From assembly GCA_963707465.1 (NCBI GenBank), contig CAVPQK010000011.1, positions 558,001-622,000 on the forward strand: DNA of 64,000 nucleotides, read 5' to 3'. This stretch comes from Bog-159 sp963707465 (GTDB lineage Bacteria; Acidobacteriota; Terriglobia; Bryobacterales; Bryobacteraceae). Below the pieces are notes generated by a model. The model saw only the letters and a program-made list of their open reading frames with translations, ran no database searches and was not told where the DNA came from. Both the position numbers and the translations under genes were made by a program. Of the stretch, positions 1 to 8,010 are shown piece by piece. How positions within the stretch are numbered: position 1 is the first letter of the stretch; each line of letters begins with the position of its first letter.

Positions 1-196
1 TAGCCAACCTTGAGGCCGAGTACGCGGAGGCCACCGTGAAGATTACGCACAGGAACAGTCCCCAACCCACGGACCGGCCGGTCAGTTCAGGCGGCGCGGC
101 TGAAGCAGGAACCAGCGGAGCGTAGACCGCGCAGGGCGCCAGCGGTTGGTAGGCGTTCTCCGGGAGGCTGGTGGTCGCGGTGTCGGTGGTCAACAC
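1..196 (-). CDS. OPT-family oligopeptide transporter, N-terminus only, apparently frameshifted
   Basis: Read on the minus strand from a GTG at 196, about 60 codons stay open to the window edge. The product has a Pro/Ala-rich head (PENAYQPLAPCAVYAPLVPA), then PELTGRSVGWGLFLCVIFTV and ASAY, like the first membrane segment of OPT-family oligopeptide/metal-chelate permeases. In that family ASAY is followed by L/S-GLKVG. Here the frame gives SASRLA, while LGLKVG is present one frame away at bases 3-20, as if one C were missing near base 20. The start is uncertain because no ATG is in frame. Family from the motif only; decay versus sequencing error at a contig end cannot be told apart. Confidence 0.42.
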   Translation of the reverse strand, partial: MLTTDTATTSLPENAYQPLAPCAVYAPLVPASAAPPELTGRSVGWGLFLCVIFTVASAYSASRLA

Positions 197-212
197 CGTA
201 TCGTAATCGATC

Positions 213-950
213 TCAGATTAGAGGCAAGCTGGTGCTGCCCGCCGGGCTAGTGAACACCAATTCGAGCGAGCGAATGTGGTGGATGTTGCCGCGGTAAGGG
301 AAATACAGGAAGCCGCTGGTGGGTCCGTGGTGCTCGCCCTCGGGCAAGGCCGTTTCAATCGCCAAGTCCTCGGCCCTGACCGGCGGCTCTTTGTCCAGCC
401 CGCTGGGATTATCAGAGGGCACCTGCGGAGGCGCCGGACTGGTGCGGCCATTCGGATCGCCCGGGAAGCGCGCTGTCGGCTGCGGCTGCCCCAGGATAAT
501 TGGACCCAACTGCGCGGTGGGATGCAGGCCGGAACTATTGTAGGCGTCCGGATACCGCAGCGCGTTCGCCACCATCTCCGGCGACTGCGGCGAGAGCGCC
601 TGCTTGCGCCCGTTGACCCGCAACGTGAATTGACCCGCATCCACCAGCAGGTTTTCGCCTTTGGCGGGAAAGAGCGCCACTTCCACCACCAGGTAATCCT
701 TGGCTATGAACATCTGGCGGCCGCTCGAGAAGCTATGCACCATGTACTCCGCGCCGATCGACAGCTTTTCCAGCTTGGCGCGCACGGGGTAATCCTCCGC
801 GGAGGGTTTCGTCGTGGTCCCGGACCTGGACAGGTAAGCTTGCGCGGAGGGCAGCGGCGTGGTCGTCTGCGTGGAAGGCGCCACCTGCCCGTTCAGCGTC
901 TCCGGCGCGAGCGCCAGCGCGGCAAGCCAAAGGGCAGTGCGGTAATCCAT
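213..950 (-). CDS. Hypothetical secreted protein, 245 aa
   Basis: I do not recognise the family. The ATG at 950 opens a protein with a hydrophobic N-terminus (TALWLAALALA) that reads as a Sec signal peptide ending near residue 22. A low-complexity Thr/Pro/Ser stretch follows, then a beta-rich core (DYLVVEVALFPAKGENLLVD, FTLRVNG), a Pro/Gly-rich linker at about 145-190, and a second beta-rich part ending SLELVFTSPAGSTSLPLI. The layout suggests an exported, possibly cell-surface or periplasmic beta-sandwich protein. Its stop lies just upstream of the OPT-like start on the same strand, so the two may be co-transcribed. No catalytic motif is visible. Confidence 0.68.
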   Translation of the reverse strand: MDYRTALWLAALALAPETLNGQVAPSTQTTTPLPSAQAYLSRSGTTTKPSAEDYPVRAKLEKLSIGAEYMVHSFSSGRQMFIAKDYLVVEVALFPAKGENLLVDAGQFTLRVNGRKQALSPQSPEMVANALRYPDAYNSSGLHPTAQLGPIILGQPQPTARFPGDPNGRTSPAPPQVPSDNPSGLDKEPPVRAEDLAIETALPEGEHHGPTSGFLYFPYRGNIHHIRSLELVFTSPAGSTSLPLI

Positions 951-990
951 CCATCTATTATGCCCCCGCTCAGGAATAACTCGGCGGGTG

Positions 991-1161
991 CTAGGCGACT
1001 CGTCGCACCTTGGAGATGATGGCGGCCAATTCCGGACGGCGCCGGAGACGTATCAGCCGTATTTCTTCAAGCAACCGGATGGCCGTGTCTAATTCCGTGC
1101 GCCGGTGATGGAGCTTCAGAAGTTCAATGTTTGGGGGAGGTGGCAATTGTTGTGGCGGCAT
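991..1161 (-). CDS. Small hypothetical protein, 56 aa, amphipathic helix
   Basis: A short reading frame from the ATG at 1161 to TAG at 991. The product begins with a Gln/Pro-rich head (MPPQQLPPPP) and continues as one strongly amphipathic, Arg/Leu-rich helix (TELDTAIRLLEEIRLIRLRR) ending KVRRVA. The regular heptad-like Leu/Ile spacing and the codon pattern support real coding, and it lies in line with the downstream gene at 950. No homologue is recognised. Helical, basic and tiny, it could be a DNA- or membrane-binding peptide, but that is speculation. No strong Shine-Dalgarno sequence is visible. Confidence 0.4.
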   Translation of the reverse strand: MPPQQLPPPPNIELLKLHHRRTELDTAIRLLEEIRLIRLRRRPELAAIISKVRRVA

Positions 1162-1388
1162 TGTCTCTCAGTAAGCTGCGCAGTATTCTTAAGGAATCTC
1201 CTGATAGAAAACAGTGTAATCCTATGTGTATCTAAGACTACGCCATATACAAACCCCCTATTAGGGGGGATACTAGTACTCTTTTGTGGGTATCACTTTC
1301 GGCCATGCCGAAGTTTTATTCGGACAGCTCCGCCGTCACCGTTCTCCGCGCCGCCACCGCACTTCTCGTGGGGCGGCCTGTCAAGCCA
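1162..1388. other. AT-richer intergenic stretch with a short G/C palindrome
   Basis: No convincing gene. Composition drops clearly below the local GC level between about 1180 and 1310. A perfect C5...G5 inverted repeat lies at 1254-1268 (CCCCCTATTAGGGGG), followed by the palindrome TACTAGTA at about 1271. This is the upstream region of the 56-aa gene on the minus strand and the downstream side of the membrane-protein gene at 1458, so promoter and terminator functions are both possible; neither is proved by a clear -35/-10 pair or U-tract. Confidence 0.4.
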
Positions 1389-1457
1389 TCAATGCAGGGA
1401 CCAAGCCGCGCCCGCCAGAATCACGAGGCCCCCGCCGAGGGCGCACTTGGAAGCCGC

Positions 1458-1748
1458 TCAACTGCCTCCGGTGCAGGGAATCGTCCCCAACAAAGCCCCC
1501 GCCATCAGGCTCACTCCCAATAATGCCGCCGCCGCCCCGCCAATAAGAGCTGCCGCACGCAATCCGGCGCGAGCCGCCAGCAGCAGCCCCGCGGCGCACA
1601 GCAGCATGGAGACCCCCGTGCCTATGTTGATCGAAGCATGCACCCGGGTCCAGAGGGCCAAATCCTGCCACTTGCCCCAGGTGAATGCGCTGTATAGCGC
1701 GTAAGCGCCCCCGGCCGCCAACCCGAAGGGCACGCTCCAATCCCGCAT
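1458..1748 (-). CDS. Small integral membrane protein, 96 aa (possibly ended early by an in-frame TGA)
   Basis: From the ATG at 1748 the product shows three hydrophobic segments: about residues 6-22 (VPFGLAAGGAYALYSAF), 38-62 (INIGTGVSMLLCAAGLLLAA) and 66-90 (LIGGAAAALLGVSLMAGALL), ending GTIPCTGGS. I do not recognise the family. The TGA at 1460-1458 is followed in the same frame by 22 more sense codons (1457-1392) encoding AASKCALGGGLVILAGAAW and a short tail before a second TGA at 1391. That stretch looks like a fourth membrane helix, so the present stop may be a nonsense mutation. The gene is divergent from the sugar-isomerase gene at 1797. Confidence 0.55.
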   Translation of the reverse strand: MRDWSVPFGLAAGGAYALYSAFTWGKWQDLALWTRVHASINIGTGVSMLLCAAGLLLAARAGLRAAALIGGAAAALLGVSLMAGALLGTIPCTGGS

Positions 1749-1796
1749 AGCTATATCGTAATCGGATTCGCCACGAATGGTGCTTTAATAATTGCC

Positions 1797-2696
1797 ATGC
1801 CCACCCGCAGACGTTTCGTCGGACTGGCCGCCGCCGGTGCGGCCGCCGCTGCGCTGCCTCTGAAATCGCAAACGCCCGCCGCACATCCCGCCCTGCAACT
1901 CGGCCTCATCGTCTCCGCCGGCAGCGACCCTGAAGCGGCCATCCGCAAGGTCGCCAGCTTCGGCATCCCCACCTGCCAGGTGGGCGTGGGCGCCTTCGAC
2001 GCAGGCATGCCCGCGCGCCTGCGCGCCGCCCTCGACCAGTACAAAATCGAGGGCACTTCGTTGGTTTCCGGCGGCCCCGGTCCCGAAATCTACGATTTCT
2101 ACCGCGGCCCGCTCACCATCGGCCTGGTGCCGCGCGAATATCGCGATGCGCGCATCGCGCAAATCAAGAAGACCTCCGATTTCGCCAAAGCATGCGGTGT
2201 CCCAGCGGTCCAAACACACTGCGGATTCATACCCGAGAATCCGAACGATCCCATCTACAAGGAAACCGTCGAAGCCATCCGCACCGTAGCCGAATACTGC
2301 CGGCGTAACGGCCAGCACTTCCGCTGCGAAACGGGCCAGGAAACGCCCATCGCGCTCTTGCGTGCCATCCGCGACGTGGGCCTCGATAACGTGGGCGTGA
2401 ATTTCGACGCCGCCAACCTCATCCTTTACGGCAAGGCGAATCCGGTGGACGCCCTCGACATTCTTGGCCCGCTGGTCGAGGGAGTCCACGCCAAGGATGG
2501 ACTCTACCCCACCGGCCCCCGCGAACTGGGGCGCGAAGTGCCCATTGGCCAGGGCAAGGTCAACTTCCCGGCTTTCATCAAGCGTCTGAAGGAAGTTGGA
2601 TACCGCGGCCCCCTCACCATCGAGCGCGAGATCTCCGGCGTCAGGCAAGCCGAAGACATCCGTGCATCGAAAGCTTTCCTGGAGAACCTCATATGA
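1797..2696 (+). CDS. Secreted sugar phosphate isomerase/epimerase (xylose-isomerase-like TIM barrel)
   Basis: 299 aa. A twin-arginine-type leader opens the protein (PTRRRFVGLAAAGAAAAALP), implying folded export. The mature part has the AP-endonuclease-2/xylose-isomerase TIM-barrel pattern with the usual metal ligands near the strand ends: E in CETGQE (about 181), D in GVNFDAANLI (about 203), H in GVHAKDG (about 229) and E in LTIEREI (about 275). These enzymes isomerise or epimerise sugars and inositols; the substrate cannot be read from sequence. The stop overlaps the next start by ATGA (2693-2696), so it is translationally coupled to a Gfo/Idh/MocA oxidoreductase, a common pairing for inositol or keto-sugar catabolism. 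Confidence 0.85.
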   Translation: MPTRRRFVGLAAAGAAAAALPLKSQTPAAHPALQLGLIVSAGSDPEAAIRKVASFGIPTCQVGVGAFDAGMPARLRAALDQYKIEGTSLVSGGPGPEIYDFYRGPLTIGLVPREYRDARIAQIKKTSDFAKACGVPAVQTHCGFIPENPNDPIYKETVEAIRTVAEYCRRNGQHFRCETGQETPIALLRAIRDVGLDNVGVNFDAANLILYGKANPVDALDILGPLVEGVHAKDGLYPTGPRELGREVPIGQGKVNFPAFIKRLKEVGYRGPLTIEREISGVRQAEDIRASKAFLENLI

Positions 2697-3976
2697 CTGA
2701 GAAAACCAATTCCGACCGCCGCGCATTCCTCGCTACCGCCGCCGCGGGATTCATGATCGTGAAGCCGCAACTGGTGCGCGGCTCGCAAGCCAACTCCGCC
2801 GTGCGCGTCGGCCTGCTGGGTTGCGGAGGGCGCGGCACCGCCGACGCCACCAGCATCGCCACCAATGGACCGGCGCGCATCGTGGCCCTGGCCGACCTGT
2901 TCGAAGACCGCCTGGTCACCGCCAAGAAACACTTCGACGAAGTGGCCGCGAAACAACATCACGCCGGCGTCGCCGCCACTCAAATGTTTCAAGGCCCGCG
3001 CGCAGCGGAGCAAATCCTCAACTCCGCCGAAGTGGACGCCGTGGTTGTCGCCACGCCGCCCTATTTCCACCCCCAGCACCTGGCCGCCGCGGTGGCCGCC
3101 GGCAAGCACGTCTATTGCGAAAAGCCCGTGGGCGTCGACGTGGCCGGAGCATTGCGCGCCATCGAAACCGGCAAGCAGGCTGAGGGCCGCGTCAGCCTGG
3201 ATGTCGGGTTCCAGATCCGCAAAGCGCCCCCGTTCGTGGAATTGGTGCGGCGCATCCATGCGGGCGCGCTTGGCGAGATTACTTGCGGCGCAGCCTACTA
3301 CTATTGCCCGTTCCTGAAGATGCCCGATTATCCGAAAGCGTCCCCCACCGAGCTGCGGCTGCGCCACTGGCTGCACGACCGCGTCCTGTCCGGCGATATC
3401 ATCGTCGAGCAGAACATACACGTCGTCGATATCTGCAATTGGGTGCTGCAGTCGCACCCCGTGAAGGCCATTGGCACCGGCGGCCGCAAGGGCCGCACCG
3501 AATCGCCGGGCGATGCCTGGTCCCATTTCGACGTGGTCTTCTTCTATCCCAACGACGTGCACGTCAGCTTCAGCTCGTGCCAGTTCGGCAAAGGTCCCTT
3601 CGACGCCAGCGAGACTTTCTTCGGCACGCGCGGCAGCTCCCAATCGCCCTATTCCGGCGCCTTGCAGATCTCAGGCGACGAAGCCTGGACCTGGGGCGCG
3701 GGCGACAAGCCCGGCGCGCCAAAGTCCGGCGAGTTTTCCGTGACCGGCAATTTCTCGGACAACCTGGCGCAGGCCGATTCCGCGAAGCACGCCGATTTCA
3801 TCCAGAGCATCGTCACCGGCAAATTCCATAACCAGGCCGCGCTCGGCGCGGAATCGGCGCTCTCCGCCATGCTCGGCCGCACGGCCGCCTATACCGGCCA
3901 CGAAGCCAACTGGGACGAATTGCTCCGCTCGGGCGAAACCTGGGACGCTGGGATCGATATCGAGAAGCTGGGTTAG
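2693..3976 (+). CDS. Gfo/Idh/MocA-family oxidoreductase, Tat-exported
   Basis: 427 aa. The N-terminus carries a Tat-like leader (SDRRAFLATAAAGFMIVKP). The Rossmann fold follows with VRVGLLGCGGRG at 37-48 for NAD(P), then the family's signature HVYCEKPVGVDV (EKP at 143-145, whose Lys normally sits at the active site). The C-terminal alpha/beta domain includes ADFIQSIVTGK, typical of the GFO_IDH_MocA C-terminal domain. It is expected to oxidise or reduce a sugar or inositol in the periplasm. It overlaps the upstream isomerase gene by 4 bases, so the two probably act on the same substrate. A mosaic palindrome follows the stop. Confidence 0.87.
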   Translation: MTEKTNSDRRAFLATAAAGFMIVKPQLVRGSQANSAVRVGLLGCGGRGTADATSIATNGPARIVALADLFEDRLVTAKKHFDEVAAKQHHAGVAATQMFQGPRAAEQILNSAEVDAVVVATPPYFHPQHLAAAVAAGKHVYCEKPVGVDVAGALRAIETGKQAEGRVSLDVGFQIRKAPPFVELVRRIHAGALGEITCGAAYYYCPFLKMPDYPKASPTELRLRHWLHDRVLSGDIIVEQNIHVVDICNWVLQSHPVKAIGTGGRKGRTESPGDAWSHFDVVFFYPNDVHVSFSSCQFGKGPFDASETFFGTRGSSQSPYSGALQISGDEAWTWGAGDKPGAPKSGEFSVTGNFSDNLAQADSAKHADFIQSIVTGKFHNQAALGAESALSAMLGRTAAYTGHEANWDELLRSGETWDAGIDIEKLG

Positions 3977-4241
3977 TCAATGTGGGGCAGACCTCCAGGT
4001 CTGTCAGGATGGGCCTGCGGCCCACGAATCACGAATAGTGATGAAAACCAAATTGGAGGGCGGGCAATTCTGCCCGCAGCCGGCTTTAAGCCGGCTCCGG
4101 CCGCCTAGAAAGACGGCTGCGGCCAAGATTGGCCGCCCTCCAATTTCAACGGCTTACGGTGGGTTTTCGACTGTGCGTCCGCCACGGACGCAGGCCGGCG
4201 TGGAGGCCGGCCACAGGACTGGAGTCCTGCCCCACATCGGG
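3977..4241. repeat. Mosaic of nested palindromes (REP-like cluster)
   Basis: This gene-free stretch between converging genes is almost entirely inverted repeats. An outer pair TGTGGGGCAG (3981-3990) / CTGCCCCACA (4227-4236) encloses a perfect 14-base pair at 4050-4063 / 4133-4146 (AAATTGGAGGGCGG and its complement). Inside that lie CGGGCA-ATTC-TGCCCG and AGCCGGC-TTTAA-GCCGGCT. The GGGGCAG-ACCTCCAGGT-CTG unit recurs elsewhere in the window (7113, 37598, 43541, 48695), so these are members of a dispersed palindromic repeat family. The cluster could also end transcription from both sides. Confidence 0.75.
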
Positions 4242-7200
4242 TTACTCCGATCTCAAGGCCGCCAGCAGAGGCGACCGCAGAGCCGCGCGCGTGGCGACTA
4301 ACGACGCGCCGATTCCGGTGGCCAGCACCGCCGCCAGCAGCAATCCCAGCGACGCGACCGGAAGCTGTCCGCCGCGCAGCAAAACCGGCGGCGCAACAGC
4401 CAGCAGCGCGCATACCACGCCCGTGGCCAGACCGAGCAACAGCAGGACCAGGTTCTCCGCCAGCACCAATTTGGCCAGATGCGACGGCCGGTATCCGACG
4501 GCGCGCAGCAGCGCCAACTCGCGGCGGCGCTCCAGCGCGTTGCGCAGCAGGATGGCGGCCAGACCCACCGTGCCCAACACCAATCCCAGCGCGCCCAGGC
4601 TACGGAAAGTCGCGAGGTAAGTGTTCTCCACCTTGTGGAAGCCGGCCAAACGCGCCGCCGTAGATTGCACATCAAAGCCGTAATCGGACAGAGCCTCCTC
4701 CAACTTCCCAGTGACCTCCTGCGCTCGCTGCGGCGGAACGTCGAGCAGGAAAAAGCGATAGCCTTCGACGTCCGGAAACAGCCGCAGAAAATTCTTCTCC
4801 GAGATCAGCAATTCGCTCTGGAATAGGCTGTCCTGCAGCGCTGCCACGATGCGGAAGCGCGCGCCATTCAACACGAAATCCTGGCCCAGCGTGAGGTGCA
4901 GCACGTACGTCATGGAGTTGGCGTCGGCAATGGCCGGAACCACCCCGCCAGGAAGCTGCGATTCGAGCAATAGCCAGGGGTTCGCCGTGTGCGGCGCCGA
5001 ATCCTGAAAAGCGAAGTGCGCGCTGCGCAGGAACGCCGCCGGCGGCGCCATGATTCGCGGATTGCGCGGCTGGTAAAGATTCAGGCAACTGGCGTCGTCG
5101 CCGGGCCGCAGCCGGAAGGGAATAAAGTGGACGCCCTCGAGTGGCGGAATATTGAGGGCGTCGCGGCCCGCCGCGGAATTAGGGTCGTGAATCAACGGCA
5201 GCACCGACTCCGCCATCAGCTGGTACCCGCCTGTCCCTTCGGAATCGCCGGATTGGCGAAACGCGTCCACCGAAACAATCAGGAACGTGGCACACGCGAT
5301 CTGCGCGATACATAAAATGCTGCGACCGGGCCGGTACGCGGCGCTGCGCAGCGCCAGCGTGGTCAGGCCGCCGATGAACGTGGATGCCCTCCGATTCAGC
5401 ATGGCGGTTTGAAAGGCGAGGGCCGCGATCAGCAGCAGAGTCCCCGCGCCGAAGAAAGCTGCGGTCTGATCCATCGCGCGTAGCAGGGCCGCAACGAGCA
5501 GAACCACCGCCAAAAGTCCCGCGATGGTTCCGACGATCAGCGGCCGCTTCGCGGAGTGGCGCTTCTGTTCGCCCGCCAGCAGGCCGCGCGGCGTCACCGG
5601 CTCCAGCTTGCGCAGCGTCCAGGCGATGGTGGCCAGACCCGTGACGATTCCCGCGAGCGCTCCCGTGGCTAACGATGCGGCGGATGGGTGCAGCGCGATC
5701 AGGCGGGTGCCGACCGCGTCGATCCACCAGGTGCGCAGTCCGAGCACGATGAGTGCTCCATATCCCAGCGCGCCCACCAGTCCGAGCAGCGAACCAGCGA
5801 CGGACAGGACTGCGCCTTCGAGCAGGAAGACGACGCGGATTTTTGCAATAGAAAACCCCAGGGCGCGGAGCACGCCGATCTCGCGCAGGCGCTGCTCGAT
5901 GCCCAGCTTGAAGAACAGCCCCGTCAGCAGGAGCGCGGAGACCATCAGGAAGAAGCTGAAGTAAACGAAGTATTCGCCGAAATCGGTGGAGCCTTGGGAA
6001 GCCGCGAGGCTGCGGGCTTTCACCGCGGTGATGGTGAGGCCCATTTGAGCAGGGTCGATCGCGGCGCGCAGTGCTCCGGCAAATGCCGTCGATGGCGGCG
6101 AGATGCGGATGGATGTCAGCTTCCCGAATCGCGAGCCCCAAAGCTGCTGGCCCCGCGCCAGCCCAATGAACGCTTTCGGGCTGGTGCGGTATTGCTTCCA
6201 ATACTGCTCGTCGGCGGGTCGCACGCGATGCAGGTCGAGCGGGAAGGGCGGATCCCAATCGCGCAGGCTGTTGGATTCGCTGATGCCAGGATACTCCGGC
6301 GCGTAGTCGCGATCGGCTGCCGCGCCCGCGATGGGGACGATTTGGGTCAGGCGGAATTGCGCGCTTTCGGTGTGCAGGCGGCCGTCGGATTGCCAGACGT
6401 AGTAGTCGAGGGAGACGGTGTCGCCGAGCTTCGCGTTGAGGTCGCGCGCGGCCCATTGATTGAGCGTCATGCCGTCCTGCGCACCAAGCGCAGTCACGAC
6501 CGAATAGGGGATTTCGCGGCCGCTGTCGCGGATGCTGTTGGCGAGGTAGGTGAGCACCGGTTCGGTGGTCAAGCCGAGGGATTTCGCCGTGGCCGCGGCC
6601 CGTTCGGCCAGAGCATCGGGAACCATGGTCGTGTCGGTTTCGAGCGAAAGGGCGTTTGGCAGCGCGCGGATTTTGATTCCAAGGTCTTCCAGTGTTACCG
6701 AGCCGCGACCGTCAGGGAGCGGTTCCCCCGCGACCAAAATCGTATTAATCTTCCCGATCTCCCCCATTTCCGTCTGCAATCGCACTAGCGGTACGTAAGC
6801 CGCGCGCACATCGCCCTGTTGCGGATCGAGCGAAAACTCGCGCGGCGCGGCCGTCCCCAGCGTGAGCCGAATGGTCTTACCGACGTCCTCCTTCCGGCCG
6901 TGCAGCGATTCGAGCGGAATCGCGGAAGGCTTCTCCACCCGGACCAATAGCGCGTCGCCGGGATTGGCGCCCAACTCGGCGGCCAGCGCGGCGCTCAGCA
7001 GGATCTGCTGCCCTTCGGGCGCTGCGCCGAAGCGCTGGTCCACTCCGTAGATTTGAACCGCCAATGCGCGGCGCCCGCTGGCCGGGTGGGCAACCATGCC
7101 GCTGACAGCAATGGTGGGACAGGCCTCCTGGCCTGTCTTGCCAAACGCCGCGGCCAGTTCCTCCCGGAAAAAACCATTCCGCGCGACGACATAATCGGTA

Positions 7201-7367
7201 TTGCCCAGCCGCGCCAGCACCAGGTCGCGCAGGCTGGTGCGCACCGAATCGCCCACCAGCAGCGCGCCGCCCAACACGCCCGTCGCGGTCGCCACGCCCA
7301 GCAGCACCGCTAGGTTCGTGCGCCAATACCACGCCAGGTTACGCGCCAACAGGGTGGAGATTCGCAT
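4242..7367 (-). CDS. ABC transporter permease with two FtsX domains (MacB/LolE-type)
   Basis: 1041 aa from the ATG at 7367. A first membrane segment near residues 13-35 is followed by a large extracytoplasmic region. A first FtsX unit lies at about 460-550 (FVYFSFFLMVSALLLTGLFF, then REIGVLRALGF), more helices near 620-690, and a second FtsX unit at about 905-1035 (LGALGLVLGTVGLAAILLRN, RRELALLRAVGY). The length and double FtsX layout match lipoprotein/peptide-export type mechanotransmission permeases. Its partner ATPase overlaps it by 29 bases upstream. Two repeat units are embedded in frame: a GGGACAGGCCTCC palindrome at 7113-7137 (encoding GKTGQEACPTI) and a second repeat type at 6697-6722 (encoding PLPDGRGSVT). 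Confidence 0.88.
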   Translation of the reverse strand: MRISTLLARNLAWYWRTNLAVLLGVATATGVLGGALLVGDSVRTSLRDLVLARLGNTDYVVARNGFFREELAAAFGKTGQEACPTIAVSGMVAHPASGRRALAVQIYGVDQRFGAAPEGQQILLSAALAAELGANPGDALLVRVEKPSAIPLESLHGRKEDVGKTIRLTLGTAAPREFSLDPQQGDVRAAYVPLVRLQTEMGEIGKINTILVAGEPLPDGRGSVTLEDLGIKIRALPNALSLETDTTMVPDALAERAAATAKSLGLTTEPVLTYLANSIRDSGREIPYSVVTALGAQDGMTLNQWAARDLNAKLGDTVSLDYYVWQSDGRLHTESAQFRLTQIVPIAGAAADRDYAPEYPGISESNSLRDWDPPFPLDLHRVRPADEQYWKQYRTSPKAFIGLARGQQLWGSRFGKLTSIRISPPSTAFAGALRAAIDPAQMGLTITAVKARSLAASQGSTDFGEYFVYFSFFLMVSALLLTGLFFKLGIEQRLREIGVLRALGFSIAKIRVVFLLEGAVLSVAGSLLGLVGALGYGALIVLGLRTWWIDAVGTRLIALHPSAASLATGALAGIVTGLATIAWTLRKLEPVTPRGLLAGEQKRHSAKRPLIVGTIAGLLAVVLLVAALLRAMDQTAAFFGAGTLLLIAALAFQTAMLNRRASTFIGGLTTLALRSAAYRPGRSILCIAQIACATFLIVSVDAFRQSGDSEGTGGYQLMAESVLPLIHDPNSAAGRDALNIPPLEGVHFIPFRLRPGDDASCLNLYQPRNPRIMAPPAAFLRSAHFAFQDSAPHTANPWLLLESQLPGGVVPAIADANSMTYVLHLTLGQDFVLNGARFRIVAALQDSLFQSELLISEKNFLRLFPDVEGYRFFLLDVPPQRAQEVTGKLEEALSDYGFDVQSTAARLAGFHKVENTYLATFRSLGALGLVLGTVGLAAILLRNALERRRELALLRAVGYRPSHLAKLVLAENLVLLLLGLATGVVCALLAVAPPVLLRGGQLPVASLGLLLAAVLATGIGASLVATRAALRSPLLAALRSE
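6697..6722. repeat. DGRGS-type repeat inside the permease gene
   Basis: The sequence ACCGAGCCGCGACCGTCAGG with following GAGCGG forms an imperfect hairpin (CCGC...GCGG). It encodes LPDGRGSVT in frame inside the ABC permease. From memory, this exact peptide appears at unrelated places in many acidobacterial proteins, which fits a mobile palindromic repeat tolerated in coding frames. Only one copy is visible in this window, so the family assignment rests on recall, not on repetition here. Confidence 0.45.
7113..7137. repeat. GTGGGGCAGGC-type palindrome inside the permease gene
   Basis: GGTGGGACAGGCCTCCTGGC followed by CTGTC is a close match to the intergenic palindromes at 3981, 37598 and 43541 (GTGGGGCAGRC-CTC-GYCTG). 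Here it lies in the first 90 codons of the FtsX-type permease and is read through in frame as TGQEACPT. Its presence inside an otherwise intact gene suggests that the repeat moved in without breaking the frame. Confidence 0.6.
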
Positions 7368-8010
7368 TTCGCAATTCGTACCGCAAGGGGAACCGGGCGG
7401 CCAGTTCCGCGCTGTGAGTCACCACAATAAGGATGGTTTCCTGCTGCCGGTGCAGTTCGAGCAGCAAAGATGCCACCACATCCGCGGATGCCTGGTCCAG
7501 GTTGCCGGTCGGCTCGTCGCACAGCAGCAGCAGCGGCTTGTGGATGAGGGCGCGGGCCAGCGCCACGCGCTGCTTCTCGCCGCCGGAAAGCTCGGCGGGG
7601 CGATGATCGAGCCGGTCGCTCAGGCCCACCTGCCCGAGCAGATCGCGCGCACGGTCCACATAACCCGCACCGTCGTTGGAAACCAGCGTCGGAACCAACA
7701 CATTTTCCAGCACGGAACACTGCGGCAGCAGGCAGTGATCCTGAAAGATGAACCCGATTGACTGGTTACGAAAGGCGGCTAGCTCCTTCTCGGATAGCGC
7801 GAAAGGACTGCGTCGATCGACCGCCACGGTGCCGGACGTGGGTTGCTCCAATCCGCCAAGGATGTAGAGCAGCGTGCTCTTGCCCGCGCCGGAAGGGCCC
7901 ATGATCGCCGCCGCATCGCCGCGCTCTAAGCGAAACGAAACGCCCAAGAGGATGGACAACGGCCCGCGCGGTGTCGGGTACGTTTTGGCGAGGTTCGAGA
8001 CTTCAAGCAT
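7339..8010 (-). CDS. ABC transporter ATP-binding protein (LolD/MacB-type)
   Basis: 223 aa from the ATG at 8010 (MLEVSNLAKTY); an upstream in-frame ATG would add 63 residues of antisense-like sequence and was rejected. All nucleotide-binding motifs are present: Walker A GPSGAGKS (38-45), Q-loop in FIFQDHCLLP, signature LSGGEKQRVALARAL, Walker B LLLLCDEPTGNLD and H-loop VVTHS. The TGNLDQ after Walker B and the size match the LolD/MacB/FtsE class that pairs with FtsX-type permeases. It overlaps the permease start by 29 bases and the upstream glycosyltransferase stop by 8 bases, so all three are one transcription unit. Confidence 0.92.
   Translation of the reverse strand: MLEVSNLAKTYPTPRGPLSILLGVSFRLERGDAAAIMGPSGAGKSTLLYILGGLEQPTSGTVAVDRRSPFALSEKELAAFRNQSIGFIFQDHCLLPQCSVLENVLVPTLVSNDGAGYVDRARDLLGQVGLSDRLDHRPAELSGGEKQRVALARALIHKPLLLLCDEPTGNLDQASADVVASLLLELHRQQETILIVVTHSAELAARFPLRYELRNANLHPVGA

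Noticed and set aside
1458..1460. Selenocysteine reading of the TGA in the small membrane protein
   Set aside because: No SECIS-like hairpin or selenoprotein motif is visible; truncation is simpler.
5179..6456. Long open frame (425 codons) on the minus strand inside the permease gene
   Set aside because: Alternative frame of the FtsX-type permease; Arg/Pro-rich and without coding pattern.
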